From Pseudomonas fluorescens (GTDB lineage: Bacteria > Pseudomonadota > Gammaproteobacteria > Pseudomonadales > Pseudomonadaceae), in assembly GCF_003732425.1 (NCBI RefSeq), contig NZ_MOBX01000016.1, positions 62,001 to 126,000 on the forward strand: a DNA stretch of 64,000 bases, given 5' to 3'. The translations under genes and the position numbers were made by a program. Position 1 is the first letter of the stretch; each line of letters opens with the position of its first letter. The notes beneath the pieces were generated by a model, which was given only the letters and a program-made list of their open reading frames with translations, ran no database searches and was not told the origin of the DNA. Below are positions 1 to 8,212 of the stretch, one piece after another.

Positions 1-146
1 GCCGGTTCCGAGAGGCGTTTGCCGAGGTTATGGCCTAAGCAACACGGGCGTGAAGTAACGGTCAGGTTTCAGCAGCTCAATATCGTCGACACGCAGGTGA
101 AAACCCAATCATCGCCTGCAAGCGTCCCCTCTATTGAGCCTGTAAC

Positions 147-647
147 ATGCGCAAGCCACCGATTCGCGCCAATGGAGCCGCCCCCTTGCCAGACATCCGC
201 CCGCCCGTGCTTGATGAAATCGACCGTCAGCTGATCGCCGCCCTTCAGATCAATGCCCGTGAGAGCGTGGCCATGCTCGCCCGGCAATTGGGCATTGCGC
301 GCACTACCGTGACGTCGCGGCTGGCGCGGCTGGAAAAGGCCAAAGTGATCACCGGTTATGGCGTGCGTCTCGGCCAGCGAGTGGTCGATGGTGGCTTGCA
401 GGCGTATGTCGGGATCAAGGTGCAGCCACGCTCCGGCAAAGAAGTGTTGCGCCGGTTGAGTGCGATGGCGCAGGTACAGCAGCTGTGTGCAGTGAGTGGC
501 GAGTTTGATTATGTGGCGTGGTTGCGTACGGATTCGCCGGAGCAACTGGATCAGTTGCTGGATCAGATTGGCAGTGTGGACGGGGTGGAGAAGACGACGA
601 CGTCGATCATTTTGAGTAGCAAGATTGATCGGGGGCAGCCGGTTTAA
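147..647 (+). CDS. Lrp/AsnC-family transcriptional regulator
   Basis: A 166-residue DNA-binding regulator. The N-terminal winged helix-turn-helix (about residues 25-75, with DEIDRQLIAAL and ARQLGIARTTVTSRLARLE) is followed by a C-terminal RAM/ligand-sensing domain (YVGIKVQPRSGKEVL onward), the usual Lrp layout. The first 20 residues are a proline-rich extension, so translation might start downstream at the TTG at 186. ATG 147 is preferred because GAG lies 8 nt upstream. It sits 223 bp before davB on the same strand. Lrp-type proteins commonly control neighbouring amino acid catabolism, so it is inferred, not shown, to regulate davBA in response to lysine or a breakdown product. Confidence 0.88.
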   Translation: MRKPPIRANGAAPLPDIRPPVLDEIDRQLIAALQINARESVAMLARQLGIARTTVTSRLARLEKAKVITGYGVRLGQRVVDGGLQAYVGIKVQPRSGKEVLRRLSAMAQVQQLCAVSGEFDYVAWLRTDSPEQLDQLLDQIGSVDGVEKTTTSIILSSKIDRGQPV

Positions 648-682
648 GGTTGTGTCCGGACTTCTCGGGTGGATTACAGGGC

Positions 683-710
683 CTCTTCGCGAGCAGGCTC
701 GCTCCTACAT
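683..710. repeat. Single family A repeat element
   Basis: One half-unit of the family A intergenic repeat (core GCGAGCAGGCTCGC) between the Lrp-type regulator and davB. The inverted partner found at most other family A sites is absent here. Confidence 0.75.
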
Positions 711-870
711 TTTGGTCGGTGTGTAGCCACCAATCGTCATATTGATCAGTTAATTAGCAAAACGACGACACTTTGCGTCTTATTAACGTGTTCTACGCTC
801 CCTAGAATGGCTGGCATCTTTTCCTATACTCAGACGCGCATCCTGCATCGGGTCGCCAGCAAGGTCAGCC

Positions 871-2553
871 ATGAACAAGAACAATCGCCATCCTGCAGAC
901 GGTAAGAAACCAGTCACCATTTTCGGCCCGGACTTTCCGTTCGGGTTCGACGACTGGATCGAGCACCCGGCCGGACTCGGCACAATTCCTGAGCACAATC
1001 ACGGCGCCGAAGTGGCGATCGTCGGCGCTGGCATCGCCGGCCTGGTAGCGGCTTACGAGCTGATGAAGCTTGGTCTGAAACCGGTGGTCTACGAGGCTTC
1101 GAAGCTCGGCGGACGTCTGCGTTCGCAGGCGTTCAACGGCACCGACGGCATCGTCGCTGAACTGGGTGGCATGCGTTTCCCGGTGTCCTCCACCGCGTTC
1201 TATCACTACGTCGACAAGCTCGGCCTGGAAACCAAACCTTTCCCGAACCCGCTGACGCCGGCCTCCGGCAGCACCGTGATCGACCTGGAAGGCAAAACCC
1301 ATTACGCACAAAAACTGGCGGATCTTCCTGCACTGTTTCAGGAAGTGGCTGACGCCTGGGCGGATGCACTCGAAGCCGGCTCGCAGTTCGCCGATATCCA
1401 GCAAGCCATCCGCGACCGCGATGTGCCGCGCCTGAAAGAACTGTGGAATACCTTGGTGCCGCTGTGGGACGACCGCACGTTCTACGACTTCGTCGCCACG
1501 TCCGAGGCCTTCGCCAAACTGTCGTTCCATCACCGCGAAGTTTTCGGTCAGGTCGGTTTCGGTACCGGCGGCTGGGATTCGGACTTCCCCAACTCGATGC
1601 TGGAAATCTTCCGCGTGGTGATGACCAACTGCGACGATCACCAACACCTGGTGGTCGGCGGCGTCGAGCAGGTACCGCAAGGCATCTGGCGGCATGTGCC
1701 CGAGCGTTGCGTGCACTGGCCCGAAGGCACCAGCCTGAAATCCCTGCACCGTGGCGCACCGCGTTCCGGTGTGAAGAAAATCGCTCACGCGCCGGACGGC
1801 CGTTTCGCGGTCACCGACAATAATGGCGACACCCGCGAATACGCCGCCGTACTGACCACCTGCCAGAGCTGGCTGCTGACCACCCAGATCGAATGTGACG
1901 AAACCCTGTTCTCGCAGAAGATGTGGATGGCCCTCGACCGCACCCGCTATATGCAGTCTTCGAAAACCTTCGTGATGGTCGACCGGCCGTTCTGGAAAGA
2001 CAAAGACCCGGAAACCGGCCGCGACCTGATGAGCATGACCCTCACTGATCGCCTGACCCGAGGCACCTATCTGTTCGACAACGGCGACGACAAACCGGGA
2101 GTGATCTGCCTGTCGTACTCGTGGATGAGCGACGCGCTGAAGATGCTCCCGCACCCGGTGGAAAAGCGCGTTGAGCTGGCGTTGAACGCGTTGAAAAAGA
2201 TCTACCCGAAAGTCGACATTGCCGCGCGCATCATCGGCGATCCGATCACCGTGTCGTGGGAAGCCGATCCGTACTTCCTCGGTGCGTTCAAGGGCGCCCT
2301 GCCCGGCCACTACCGCTACAACCAGCGCATGTACGCGCACTTCATGCAGGACGAGATGCCAGCTGAGCAACGCGGAATTTTCATTGCCGGTGACGACGTG
2401 TCGTGGACGCCGGCGTGGGTTGAAGGCGCGGTGCAGACGTCGCTCAACGCGGTGTGGGGGATCATGAAACATTTCGGCGGTTCTACACATAAAGAGAACC
2501 CGGGCCCGGGTGACGTGTTCAAAGACATCGGCCCTATCGCCCTGCCCGAGTAA
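871..2553 (+). CDS. davB: L-lysine 2-monooxygenase (DavB)
   Basis: An FAD-dependent oxygenase of the flavin monoamine oxidase/tryptophan 2-monooxygenase superfamily. It oxidatively decarboxylates L-lysine to 5-aminovaleramide, CO2 and water in the cytosol, the first step of the aminovalerate pathway. The 560 residues match the known Pseudomonas DavB in length and in recognisable sequence. The dinucleotide-binding motif VAIVGAGIAG is at residues 48-57, followed by the YEASKLGGRLRS ribose-binding segment. The C-terminal FAD-contact region reads FIAGDDVSWTPAWVEGA. AAGG lies about 6 nt before ATG 871. davA follows after 12 nt, which fixes the pathway assignment. Confidence 0.93.
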   Translation: MNKNNRHPADGKKPVTIFGPDFPFGFDDWIEHPAGLGTIPEHNHGAEVAIVGAGIAGLVAAYELMKLGLKPVVYEASKLGGRLRSQAFNGTDGIVAELGGMRFPVSSTAFYHYVDKLGLETKPFPNPLTPASGSTVIDLEGKTHYAQKLADLPALFQEVADAWADALEAGSQFADIQQAIRDRDVPRLKELWNTLVPLWDDRTFYDFVATSEAFAKLSFHHREVFGQVGFGTGGWDSDFPNSMLEIFRVVMTNCDDHQHLVVGGVEQVPQGIWRHVPERCVHWPEGTSLKSLHRGAPRSGVKKIAHAPDGRFAVTDNNGDTREYAAVLTTCQSWLLTTQIECDETLFSQKMWMALDRTRYMQSSKTFVMVDRPFWKDKDPETGRDLMSMTLTDRLTRGTYLFDNGDDKPGVICLSYSWMSDALKMLPHPVEKRVELALNALKKIYPKVDIAARIIGDPITVSWEADPYFLGAFKGALPGHYRYNQRMYAHFMQDEMPAEQRGIFIAGDDVSWTPAWVEGAVQTSLNAVWGIMKHFGGSTHKENPGPGDVFKDIGPIALPE

Positions 2554-2565
2554 GAGGAATCCCTG

Positions 2566-3360
2566 ATGCGTGTAGCCCTTTACCAATGTCCACCGCTGCC
2601 CCTGGACCCCGCCGCCAACCTGCAACGCCTGCACCAAGTGGCGATGGAGGCCAAAGGCGCCGACCTGCTGGTGCTGCCGGAGATGTTCATGACCGGCTAC
2701 AACATTGGCGCCGAAGCGGTCAGTACCTTGGCCGAGGTCTACAACGGGGAATGGGCGCAGCAGATCGGCCGCATCGCCAAGGCTGCCGGTCTGGCGATTG
2801 TCTATGGCTATCCCGAGCGTACCGCAGACGGGCAGATCTACAACGCCGTGCAGTTGATCGACGCAAGCGGTGAACGCCTGTGTAACTACCGTAAGACGCA
2901 CCTGTTCGGTGATCTTGACCGCTCGATGTTCAGCCCCGGCGAAGGCGACTTTCCGGTGGTTGAACTGAACGGCTGGAAACTCGGCTTCCTGATCTGCTAC
3001 GACCTGGAGTTCCCGGAAAACGCCCGTCGTCTGGCGCTCGCCGGCGCCGAGTTGATTCTGGTGCCGACGGCGAACATGATTCCGTTCGATTTCGTCGCTG
3101 ACGTCACCGTGCGTTCCCGCGCCTTCGAAAACCAATGCTACGTGGCCTACGCCAACTACTGCGGCCATGAAGGCGAGATCCACTATTGCGGGCAAAGCAG
3201 CATCGCCGCACCGGATGGCAGCCGTATTGCTCAGGCCGGTCTGGATGAAGCGTTGATTGTCGGCGAACTGGATCGGCAGTTGATGGTCGATTCCCGTGCC
3301 GCCAATCGCTACCTCAGCGACCGCCGTCCAGAGCTTTACGGCGCGCTGAACAAGCGCTAA
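2566..3360 (+). CDS. davA: 5-aminovaleramidase (DavA), nitrilase superfamily
   Basis: A carbon-nitrogen hydrolase that converts 5-aminovaleramide to 5-aminovalerate and ammonia, the second step of the lysine aminovalerate pathway. The nitrilase catalytic triad is visible: Glu39 (VLPEMF), Lys110 (YRKTHLFG) and Cys144 (ICYDLEFPE). The 264-residue length is normal for the family. AGGA lies 8 nt before the ATG, and the gene is 12 nt behind davB, so the two are surely one transcript. The next enzymes (davT, davD) are not in the window. Confidence 0.92.
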   Translation: MRVALYQCPPLPLDPAANLQRLHQVAMEAKGADLLVLPEMFMTGYNIGAEAVSTLAEVYNGEWAQQIGRIAKAAGLAIVYGYPERTADGQIYNAVQLIDASGERLCNYRKTHLFGDLDRSMFSPGEGDFPVVELNGWKLGFLICYDLEFPENARRLALAGAELILVPTANMIPFDFVADVTVRSRAFENQCYVAYANYCGHEGEIHYCGQSSIAAPDGSRIAQAGLDEALIVGELDRQLMVDSRAANRYLSDRRPELYGALNKR

Positions 3361-3369
3361 TCCGCTAGC

Positions 3370-3400
3370 ATGGGCACTTCACTGTTCTGGAAGTGCCCAT
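3370..3400 (+). promoter_or_regulatory. Hairpin covering the pqqF ribosome binding site and start
   Basis: A perfect 11-bp inverted repeat (ATGGGCACTTC, 9-nt loop, GAAGTGCCCAT). The 3' arm contains part of the GGAAG Shine-Dalgarno and the first two bases of the pqqF ATG at 3399. It starts 10 bases after the davA stop codon. There is no U-run, so it is a poor intrinsic terminator. It could instead hold back pqqF translation or act as a transcription boundary. Confidence 0.55.
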
Positions 3401-5813
3401 GCCTGCGCCGACTCACCCCCGCCCTTATACCGAAACCCTGGCCAACGGCTTGCGCGTGACCCTGCGTCATGTGCCAGGCCTCAAGCGCAGTGCCGCTGCC
3501 CTGCGGGTGGCTGCCGGTAGCCATGACGTGCCATTGGCGTGGCCGGGGCTGGCGCATTTCCTCGAACATTTGCTGTTTCTCGGCACTGAGCGTTTTCCGG
3601 CGGACGAAGGGTTGATGGCCTACGTGCAGCGGCACGGTGGCCAAGTGAATGCCAGCACTCGCGAACGCACCACTGACTTTTTCTTCGAGCTGCCGACGCG
3701 TTCGTTCAGCGCCGGGCTACAGCGTCTGTCAGACATGCTCGCCAAGCCGCGTATGAATCCGGACGATCAGTTGCGGGAACGGGAAGTGCTGCAGGCGGAA
3801 TATGTCGCCTGGTCACAGGATCCTGCAGCTCAGCAGCAGTTTGCGTTGTATGAGGGATTACCGGCAGAGCATCCGTTGCGCGGATTTCATGCGGGGAATC
3901 GGGACAGCCTGAAAGTGGAAATGCCAGCGTTTCAACAGGCCTTGAAAGATTTCCACCAGCAGTTCTATCGCACCGGGCAAATGAACTTGAGCCTGGTTGG
4001 GCCGCAAAGCCTCGAAGAGCTGCGTGCGCTGGCCGAGCAGTTCGCAGCGACTTTGCCGGTTGGGGATAAAATTACGCAGGCTGCACCCCCGCCGTTAGCG
4101 GTGAAAAGTTATCAACAGGTCGGTGAGCGACACGGCAATCTGTTATTTGCTTTTGAAGATTTGCCGGAGTCTTCCGGCGAGGCAATCGCATTCCTCTGCC
4201 ATTGGCTGAACAGCGCCAAGCCCGGTGGGTTGCTGGCGCATCTGCAGGAACAGAATCTGGCGGATGATCTGAAAGCCGCGCCGCTGTACTGCTTTGCCGG
4301 GCAAGCCTTGCTGCATCTGGAGTTCAGTGCGCCAGCCGAATCGATGAGCGCGATGGGCGAGTATGTTTCGGATTGGCTGAATTTCTTCGCACAACAGGAT
4401 TGGACGGCGCTGCGTGCGGAGTACGCGGCCCTGGTCCAGCGCCAGCAGCAAGTCAGCAGTGCGCTGCAACTGGCGCGGCTCGATACCGAGCAACGAGAAC
4501 GCGGTCTATCCGACAGCGGCGTCTGCGCCCTCAAACATCTACTCCGTGAAATCGGCGTTGTGGATAACTTCAGCGCTCACTGGCGCTTACCCGCCGCCAA
4601 TCCATTCCTGCGCGCCAGCGAACCGCTCGCCAATGCGGGCCTGATCCGTGGCCAGACCAGCGCACACCGCGGCCTGCGCACGTTTGCTCAGGATCGCTCG
4701 CGCGGCCGGCGTGAACGCTCGCCGATGCAGTTCAGCCAGGCACTGCCGGACAACGGCGAGGAAGGTGCGATTTATCTGCGTTGGCAGGTCGAGGCCGCCG
4801 CCAGTGCTGATCTGCAATCGCGCTTGCAACGCAGCCTTCGGCAAACGCAGCAAGATGCTCGGGAGGCCGGGGTCGAATTGTCGTTCAGCACGGTCAACAC
4901 TCAATGGCTGCTCAAGCTCTCCGGCCTGCAGGAACCAATGCCCGGCGTCCTGGAGCATGCGCTGAAATGTCTGACGCAAGTTGATGCCGATTCGCCGCGT
5001 AGTGAGCCGGAAACGCCGCTGATCCCCATTCGCCAGTTGCTTAAAGCGCTGCCGGAACAGACGCTGGAATCGGTCAAAACCAGCGACGACGCCAAACACC
5101 TGTGGACAACTTCGCGCTGGGACGGCCTCGCGCTGGGACTGAGCCAACAGACCCAATCCGCCATGGGCCTGGCCCTGAGCCGTGTTCCCGGAATCCCGGA
5201 CAATGAGCTGGCAGCGCCGACGGCGATCACCGCGCATAAACACTGGCGTCATGTCGATAACGCATCCAGTGAACACGCCGTGCTGCTGTTCTGCCCGGCC
5301 GCCAGTCACGACATCGCCGACGAAGCGGCGTGGCGACTGTTGGCGCAGTTGTGCCAGACGCCGTTCTACCAGCGCCTGCGCGTCGAATTACAATTGGGCT
5401 ACGCGGTGTTCAGTGCGCTTCGCCAGATGAATGGCCAGACCGCCCTGCTGTTCGGCGTGCAATCCCCGAGTGCCAAACCTGCGGAGTTGCTCGAACACAT
5501 TCAACAGTTCCTCAACGGTATGCCCGCGCTGATCGAACAGCGTGATGAGCTCAGCCTCAGCCAACAACGGCAAAACCTCGCGGATCAATTTGACGACGCC
5601 AACCTGTCCAGCAAAGAGGCCGCCGAGCTGCTCTGGCAGGCCAGGCTTGCTGGCCACTCGTCGGATTATCTGGTGCAACTGATCGCCGCCATCGGCCAAC
5701 TCGATCACCAGGCAATGGGCGCAGCTGCGCAACGCTTGATCAACGCCGAAGGCAGCTGGGTTTGCCTCGCCAACGATCCCGCGCCTGGCACCCCATGGCA
5801 AACGACAAATTGA
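3399..5813 (+). CDS. pqqF: PQQ biosynthesis zinc protease PqqF
   Basis: An M16-family (insulinase-like) metallopeptidase thought to process the modified PqqA peptide and release the cross-linked Glu-Tyr unit for PQQ synthesis. The inverted zinc motif HFLEH is at residues 53-57 from this start (His53, catalytic Glu56, His57). The GGQVNASTRERTTDFFFELP segment of the N-terminal M16 domain follows. The rest is a divergent second half, as in other PqqF proteins (804 aa). ATG 3399 is chosen over the GTG at 3393 because GGAAG lies 5 nt upstream of it. The gene is 5' to pqqA, as in many fluorescent pseudomonads. Confidence 0.92.
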   Translation: MPAPTHPRPYTETLANGLRVTLRHVPGLKRSAAALRVAAGSHDVPLAWPGLAHFLEHLLFLGTERFPADEGLMAYVQRHGGQVNASTRERTTDFFFELPTRSFSAGLQRLSDMLAKPRMNPDDQLREREVLQAEYVAWSQDPAAQQQFALYEGLPAEHPLRGFHAGNRDSLKVEMPAFQQALKDFHQQFYRTGQMNLSLVGPQSLEELRALAEQFAATLPVGDKITQAAPPPLAVKSYQQVGERHGNLLFAFEDLPESSGEAIAFLCHWLNSAKPGGLLAHLQEQNLADDLKAAPLYCFAGQALLHLEFSAPAESMSAMGEYVSDWLNFFAQQDWTALRAEYAALVQRQQQVSSALQLARLDTEQRERGLSDSGVCALKHLLREIGVVDNFSAHWRLPAANPFLRASEPLANAGLIRGQTSAHRGLRTFAQDRSRGRRERSPMQFSQALPDNGEEGAIYLRWQVEAAASADLQSRLQRSLRQTQQDAREAGVELSFSTVNTQWLLKLSGLQEPMPGVLEHALKCLTQVDADSPRSEPETPLIPIRQLLKALPEQTLESVKTSDDAKHLWTTSRWDGLALGLSQQTQSAMGLALSRVPGIPDNELAAPTAITAHKHWRHVDNASSEHAVLLFCPAASHDIADEAAWRLLAQLCQTPFYQRLRVELQLGYAVFSALRQMNGQTALLFGVQSPSAKPAELLEHIQQFLNGMPALIEQRDELSLSQQRQNLADQFDDANLSSKEAAELLWQARLAGHSSDYLVQLIAAIGQLDHQAMGAAAQRLINAEGSWVCLANDPAPGTPWQTTN

Positions 5814-5969
5814 TCATTACCGAGGCTGCAAGGAGCTTTCTCGAATATTCACAGGCAAACCCGGTGAAATTTTGAGTAACATAGCCGCCTAACTACTTGG
5901 AACATCTTCGCGCTGCCGTGGACTATACCTATGGACAGCGCTATCCCCCCCAACCTGAGGAGACACACT

Positions 5970-6044
5970 ATGTCCTGGACTAAACCGGCTTACACCGACC
6001 TGCGTATCGGCTTCGAAGTCACCATGTACTTCGCCAGCCGCTGA
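5970..6044 (+). CDS. pqqA: PQQ precursor peptide PqqA
   Basis: A 24-residue ribosomal peptide, [20 protein letters not shown] then FASR. Glu16 and Tyr20 (in E-V-T-M-Y) are the residues joined by PqqE to form the PQQ skeleton. A strong Shine-Dalgarno (TGAGGAG, 5956-5962) lies 7 nt upstream of the ATG. A 156-bp gap separates it from pqqF, leaving room for its own promoter. A terminator-like hairpin follows at 6071, consistent with higher pqqA than pqqB-E expression. Confidence 0.97.
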
Positions 6045-6070
6045 GTTCTGCTTACGTAGAATGGCAGTGC

Positions 6071-6100
6071 AACGCCTCGGCTCGCCGGGGCGTTTTATTT
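6071..6100 (+). terminator. Terminator/attenuator between pqqA and pqqB
   Basis: A stem of about 10 bp (AACGCCTCGG / CCGGGGCGTT, one G-U pair) with a CTCG loop is followed by a T-rich run (TTATTT). It lies 26 nt after the pqqA stop. Leaky termination here would give more PqqA precursor than biosynthetic enzyme, as is known for pqq operons. Confidence 0.75.
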
Positions 6101-6125
6101 TCCGCGTTGAAATGATGGAGTGTTC

Positions 6126-7037
6126 ATGTTCGTCCAGATTCTGGGTTCGGCCGCTGGCGGCGGTTTTCCGCAGTGGAACTGCAACTGCGTCAATTGCGCA
6201 GGTTTTCGCGACGGCAGCCTGAATGCCAAGGCCCGCACCCAATCGTCCATCGCGATTTCCGATGACGGCGTGAACTGGGTACTGTGCAACGCCTCGCCAG
6301 ACATCCGCGCGCAGCTGCAAAGCTTCGCTCCGATGCAACCGGGCCGCGCCCTGCGTGACACCGGCATCAGCGCGATCATTCTGATGGACAGCCAGATCGA
6401 CCACACCACCGGCCTGCTCAGCCTGCGCGAAGGCTGCCCGCATCAGGTCTGGTGCACGGACATGGTTCACGAAGACCTCAGCACCGGTTTCCCGCTGTTC
6501 AAGATGCTCACCCACTGGAATGGCGGGTTGAACTGGAACCGCATCGAACTCGACCAGAGCTTCACCGTGGCCGCGTGCCCGAACCTGCGTTTCACCCCGC
6601 TGCCATTACGCAGCGCCGCGCCGCCGTACTCGCCGCACCGCTTCGACCCGCACCCGGGCGACAACATCGGTTTGATCGTTGAAGACCTGAACACCGGCGG
6701 AAAATTGTTCTACGCGCCGGGCCTGGGCAAGGTCGATGCGCCGTTGCTGGAGATCATGGCGGGCAGCGATTGCCTGTTAGTCGACGGCACGATGTGGGAT
6801 GACGATGAAATGCAGCGCCGTGGCGTCGGCACCCGCACCGGTCGCGAGATGGGCCACCTGGCGCAAAACGGGCCTGGCGGCATGCTCGAAGTGCTGGAGC
6901 AGTTGCCTGAGCAGCGCAAAGTGCTTATCCACATCAACAACACCAACCCGATTCTCGACGAAGATTCGCCGGAGCGCGCGGAGCTGGCGCGGCGTAATGT
7001 TGAAGTGGCGTTCGATGGCATGAGTATTGTGCTGTAA
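6126..7037 (+). CDS. pqqB: PQQ biosynthesis protein PqqB
   Basis: A metallo-beta-lactamase-fold protein of PQQ synthesis, proposed to oxidise the tyrosine-derived intermediate before PqqC acts. It begins MFVQILGSAAGGGFPQWNC, the typical PqqB N-terminus, and carries the family segment MDSQIDHTTGLLSLREG. The ATG at 6126 (303 aa) is preferred over the in-frame GTG at 6120 because GGAG at 6117-6120 is correctly spaced. It lies 81 nt after pqqA behind a terminator-like hairpin. Confidence 0.95.
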   Translation: MFVQILGSAAGGGFPQWNCNCVNCAGFRDGSLNAKARTQSSIAISDDGVNWVLCNASPDIRAQLQSFAPMQPGRALRDTGISAIILMDSQIDHTTGLLSLREGCPHQVWCTDMVHEDLSTGFPLFKMLTHWNGGLNWNRIELDQSFTVAACPNLRFTPLPLRSAAPPYSPHRFDPHPGDNIGLIVEDLNTGGKLFYAPGLGKVDAPLLEIMAGSDCLLVDGTMWDDDEMQRRGVGTRTGREMGHLAQNGPGGMLEVLEQLPEQRKVLIHINNTNPILDEDSPERAELARRNVEVAFDGMSIVL

Positions 7038-7061
7038 GCCTTTGAGCCCGCTGCGCGGTCT

Positions 7062-7135
7062 ATCGCCAGCAGGCTGGCTCCCACATTGGGTCTGTGGCGT
7101 TCACAAATCCCTGTGGGAGCCAGCCTGCTGGCGAT
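7062..7135. repeat. Family A repeat pair inside the pqq operon
   Basis: Two 24-bp arms (7062-7085 and 7112-7135) are exact reverse complements with a 26-nt spacer. The sequence is a variant of family A (CAGCAGGCTGGCTCCCACA). It lies between the pqqB stop and the pqqC start and would form a long hairpin in the pqq mRNA. Confidence 0.9.
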
Positions 7136-7187
7136 GAGGCCCCAACAGACACAACAGATTCCAACGGTTGTTCCCCGGAGAACCGCA

Positions 7188-7940
7188 ATGACCGACACCC
7201 CGTTGTCCCCCACCGAATTCGAAGCGGCCCTGCGCGCCAAGGGCGCCTACTATCACATCTACCACCCTTACCACGTGGCGATGTACGAAGGCCGCGCCAC
7301 CCGCGAGCAGATTCAGGGCTGGGTCGCCAACCGTTTCTACTATCAGGTGAACATCCCCCTGAAAGACGCAGCGATCCTCGCCAATTGCCCCGACCGGGAA
7401 ATCCGCCGCGAGTGGATTCAGCGCTTGCTCGACCACGACGGCGCACCCGGTGAGGATGGCGGTATCGAAGCCTGGCTGCGCCTCGGTCAAGCGGTCGGTC
7501 TCGACCCGGATCAACTGCGCTCCCAGGAGCTGGTACTGCCCGGCGTGCGTTTCGCTGTCGACGCATACGTCAACTTCGCCCGTCGCGCCAGTTGGCAAGA
7601 AGCCGCCAGCAGCTCGCTGACCGAACTGTTCGCGCCGCAGATCCACCAGTCGCGCCTCGACAGTTGGCCGCAGCATTACCCGTGGATCGACCCGGCCGGT
7701 TATGAATATTTCCGCACCCGCCTCGGTCAGGCGCGGCGTGATGTCGAGCACGGTCTGGCGATTACGCTAGAGCACTACAAGACCCGCGAAGGCCAGGAGC
7801 GCATGCTGGAAATTCTGCAGTTCAAACTGGACATTCTTTGGAGCATGCTCGATGCCATGAGCATGGCCTACGAACTGAACCGCCCGCCGTATCACAGCGT
7901 CACCGAACAACGGGTCTGGCATAAAGGAATCACCTTATGA
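7188..7940 (+). CDS. pqqC: Pyrroloquinoline-quinone synthase PqqC
   Basis: A cofactor-free oxidase that carries out the final ring closure and eight-electron oxidation to PQQ. The protein is 250 aa, the usual size, and starts MTDTPLSPTEFEAALRAKG. It contains the conserved YHIYHPYH and WVANRFYYQ segments of the TenA/PqqC-like all-helical fold. Open frame continues upstream into the repeat at 7062-7135, but that extension is repeat-derived. The ATG at 7188 has CCGGAG 6 nt before it. The stop overlaps the pqqD start (ATGA), so the two are translationally coupled. Confidence 0.96.
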   Translation: MTDTPLSPTEFEAALRAKGAYYHIYHPYHVAMYEGRATREQIQGWVANRFYYQVNIPLKDAAILANCPDREIRREWIQRLLDHDGAPGEDGGIEAWLRLGQAVGLDPDQLRSQELVLPGVRFAVDAYVNFARRASWQEAASSSLTELFAPQIHQSRLDSWPQHYPWIDPAGYEYFRTRLGQARRDVEHGLAITLEHYKTREGQERMLEILQFKLDILWSMLDAMSMAYELNRPPYHSVTEQRVWHKGITL

Positions 7941-8212
7941 GTTTCGATCGCAGCAAAGTCCCGACCTGGCGTCCCGGCTACCGCTTCCAGTACGAACCGG
8001 CACAGAAAGGCCACGTGCTGCTGTACCCGGAAGGCATGATCAAGCTCAATGAAACGGCCGCATTGATCGGCGGTTTGATCGACGGTGAACGCGATGTCGC
8101 GGCAATCATCGCCAAACTCGATGAGCAGTTCCCCGGCGTGCCCGAGCTCGGTGACGACATCGAGCAATTCATGGAGGTTGCCCGTGCGCAGCACTGGATC
8201 ACCCTTGACTGA
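7937..8212 (+). CDS. pqqD: PqqA-binding chaperone PqqD
   Basis: A 91-residue peptide-chaperone (RiPP recognition element) that binds PqqA and delivers it to the radical SAM enzyme PqqE. Family features are the basic N-terminus followed by FQYEPAQKGHVLLYPEGMIKLNETAALIG and a DGERDVAAII segment. It overlaps pqqC by 4 nt (ATGA), and its 3' end overlaps the pqqE start by 29 nt. Confidence 0.96.
   Translation: MSFDRSKVPTWRPGYRFQYEPAQKGHVLLYPEGMIKLNETAALIGGLIDGERDVAAIIAKLDEQFPGVPELGDDIEQFMEVARAQHWITLD

Noticed and set aside
1..38. Short open tail ending RFREAFAEVMA-stop at the left edge
   Set aside because: It may be the C-terminus of an upstream gene, but only about 11 codons are visible and two other frames are also open, so it cannot be supported.
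865..3195. Long open frame on the minus strand opposite davB-davA
   Set aside because: An antisense shadow caused by high third-position GC. The plus-strand genes have clear family motifs and ribosome sites. The same applies to long antisense frames at 14255-15988, 36367-38349, 43859-46114 and 60728-62680.
7086..7187. N-terminal extension of PqqC; similar extensions of BioF and the ModE-like protein
   Set aside because: The extra residues (VGASLLAM-like, SLLAKRP-like) are translated family A repeats. Internal ATGs with ribosome sites or family-typical N-termini are preferred.
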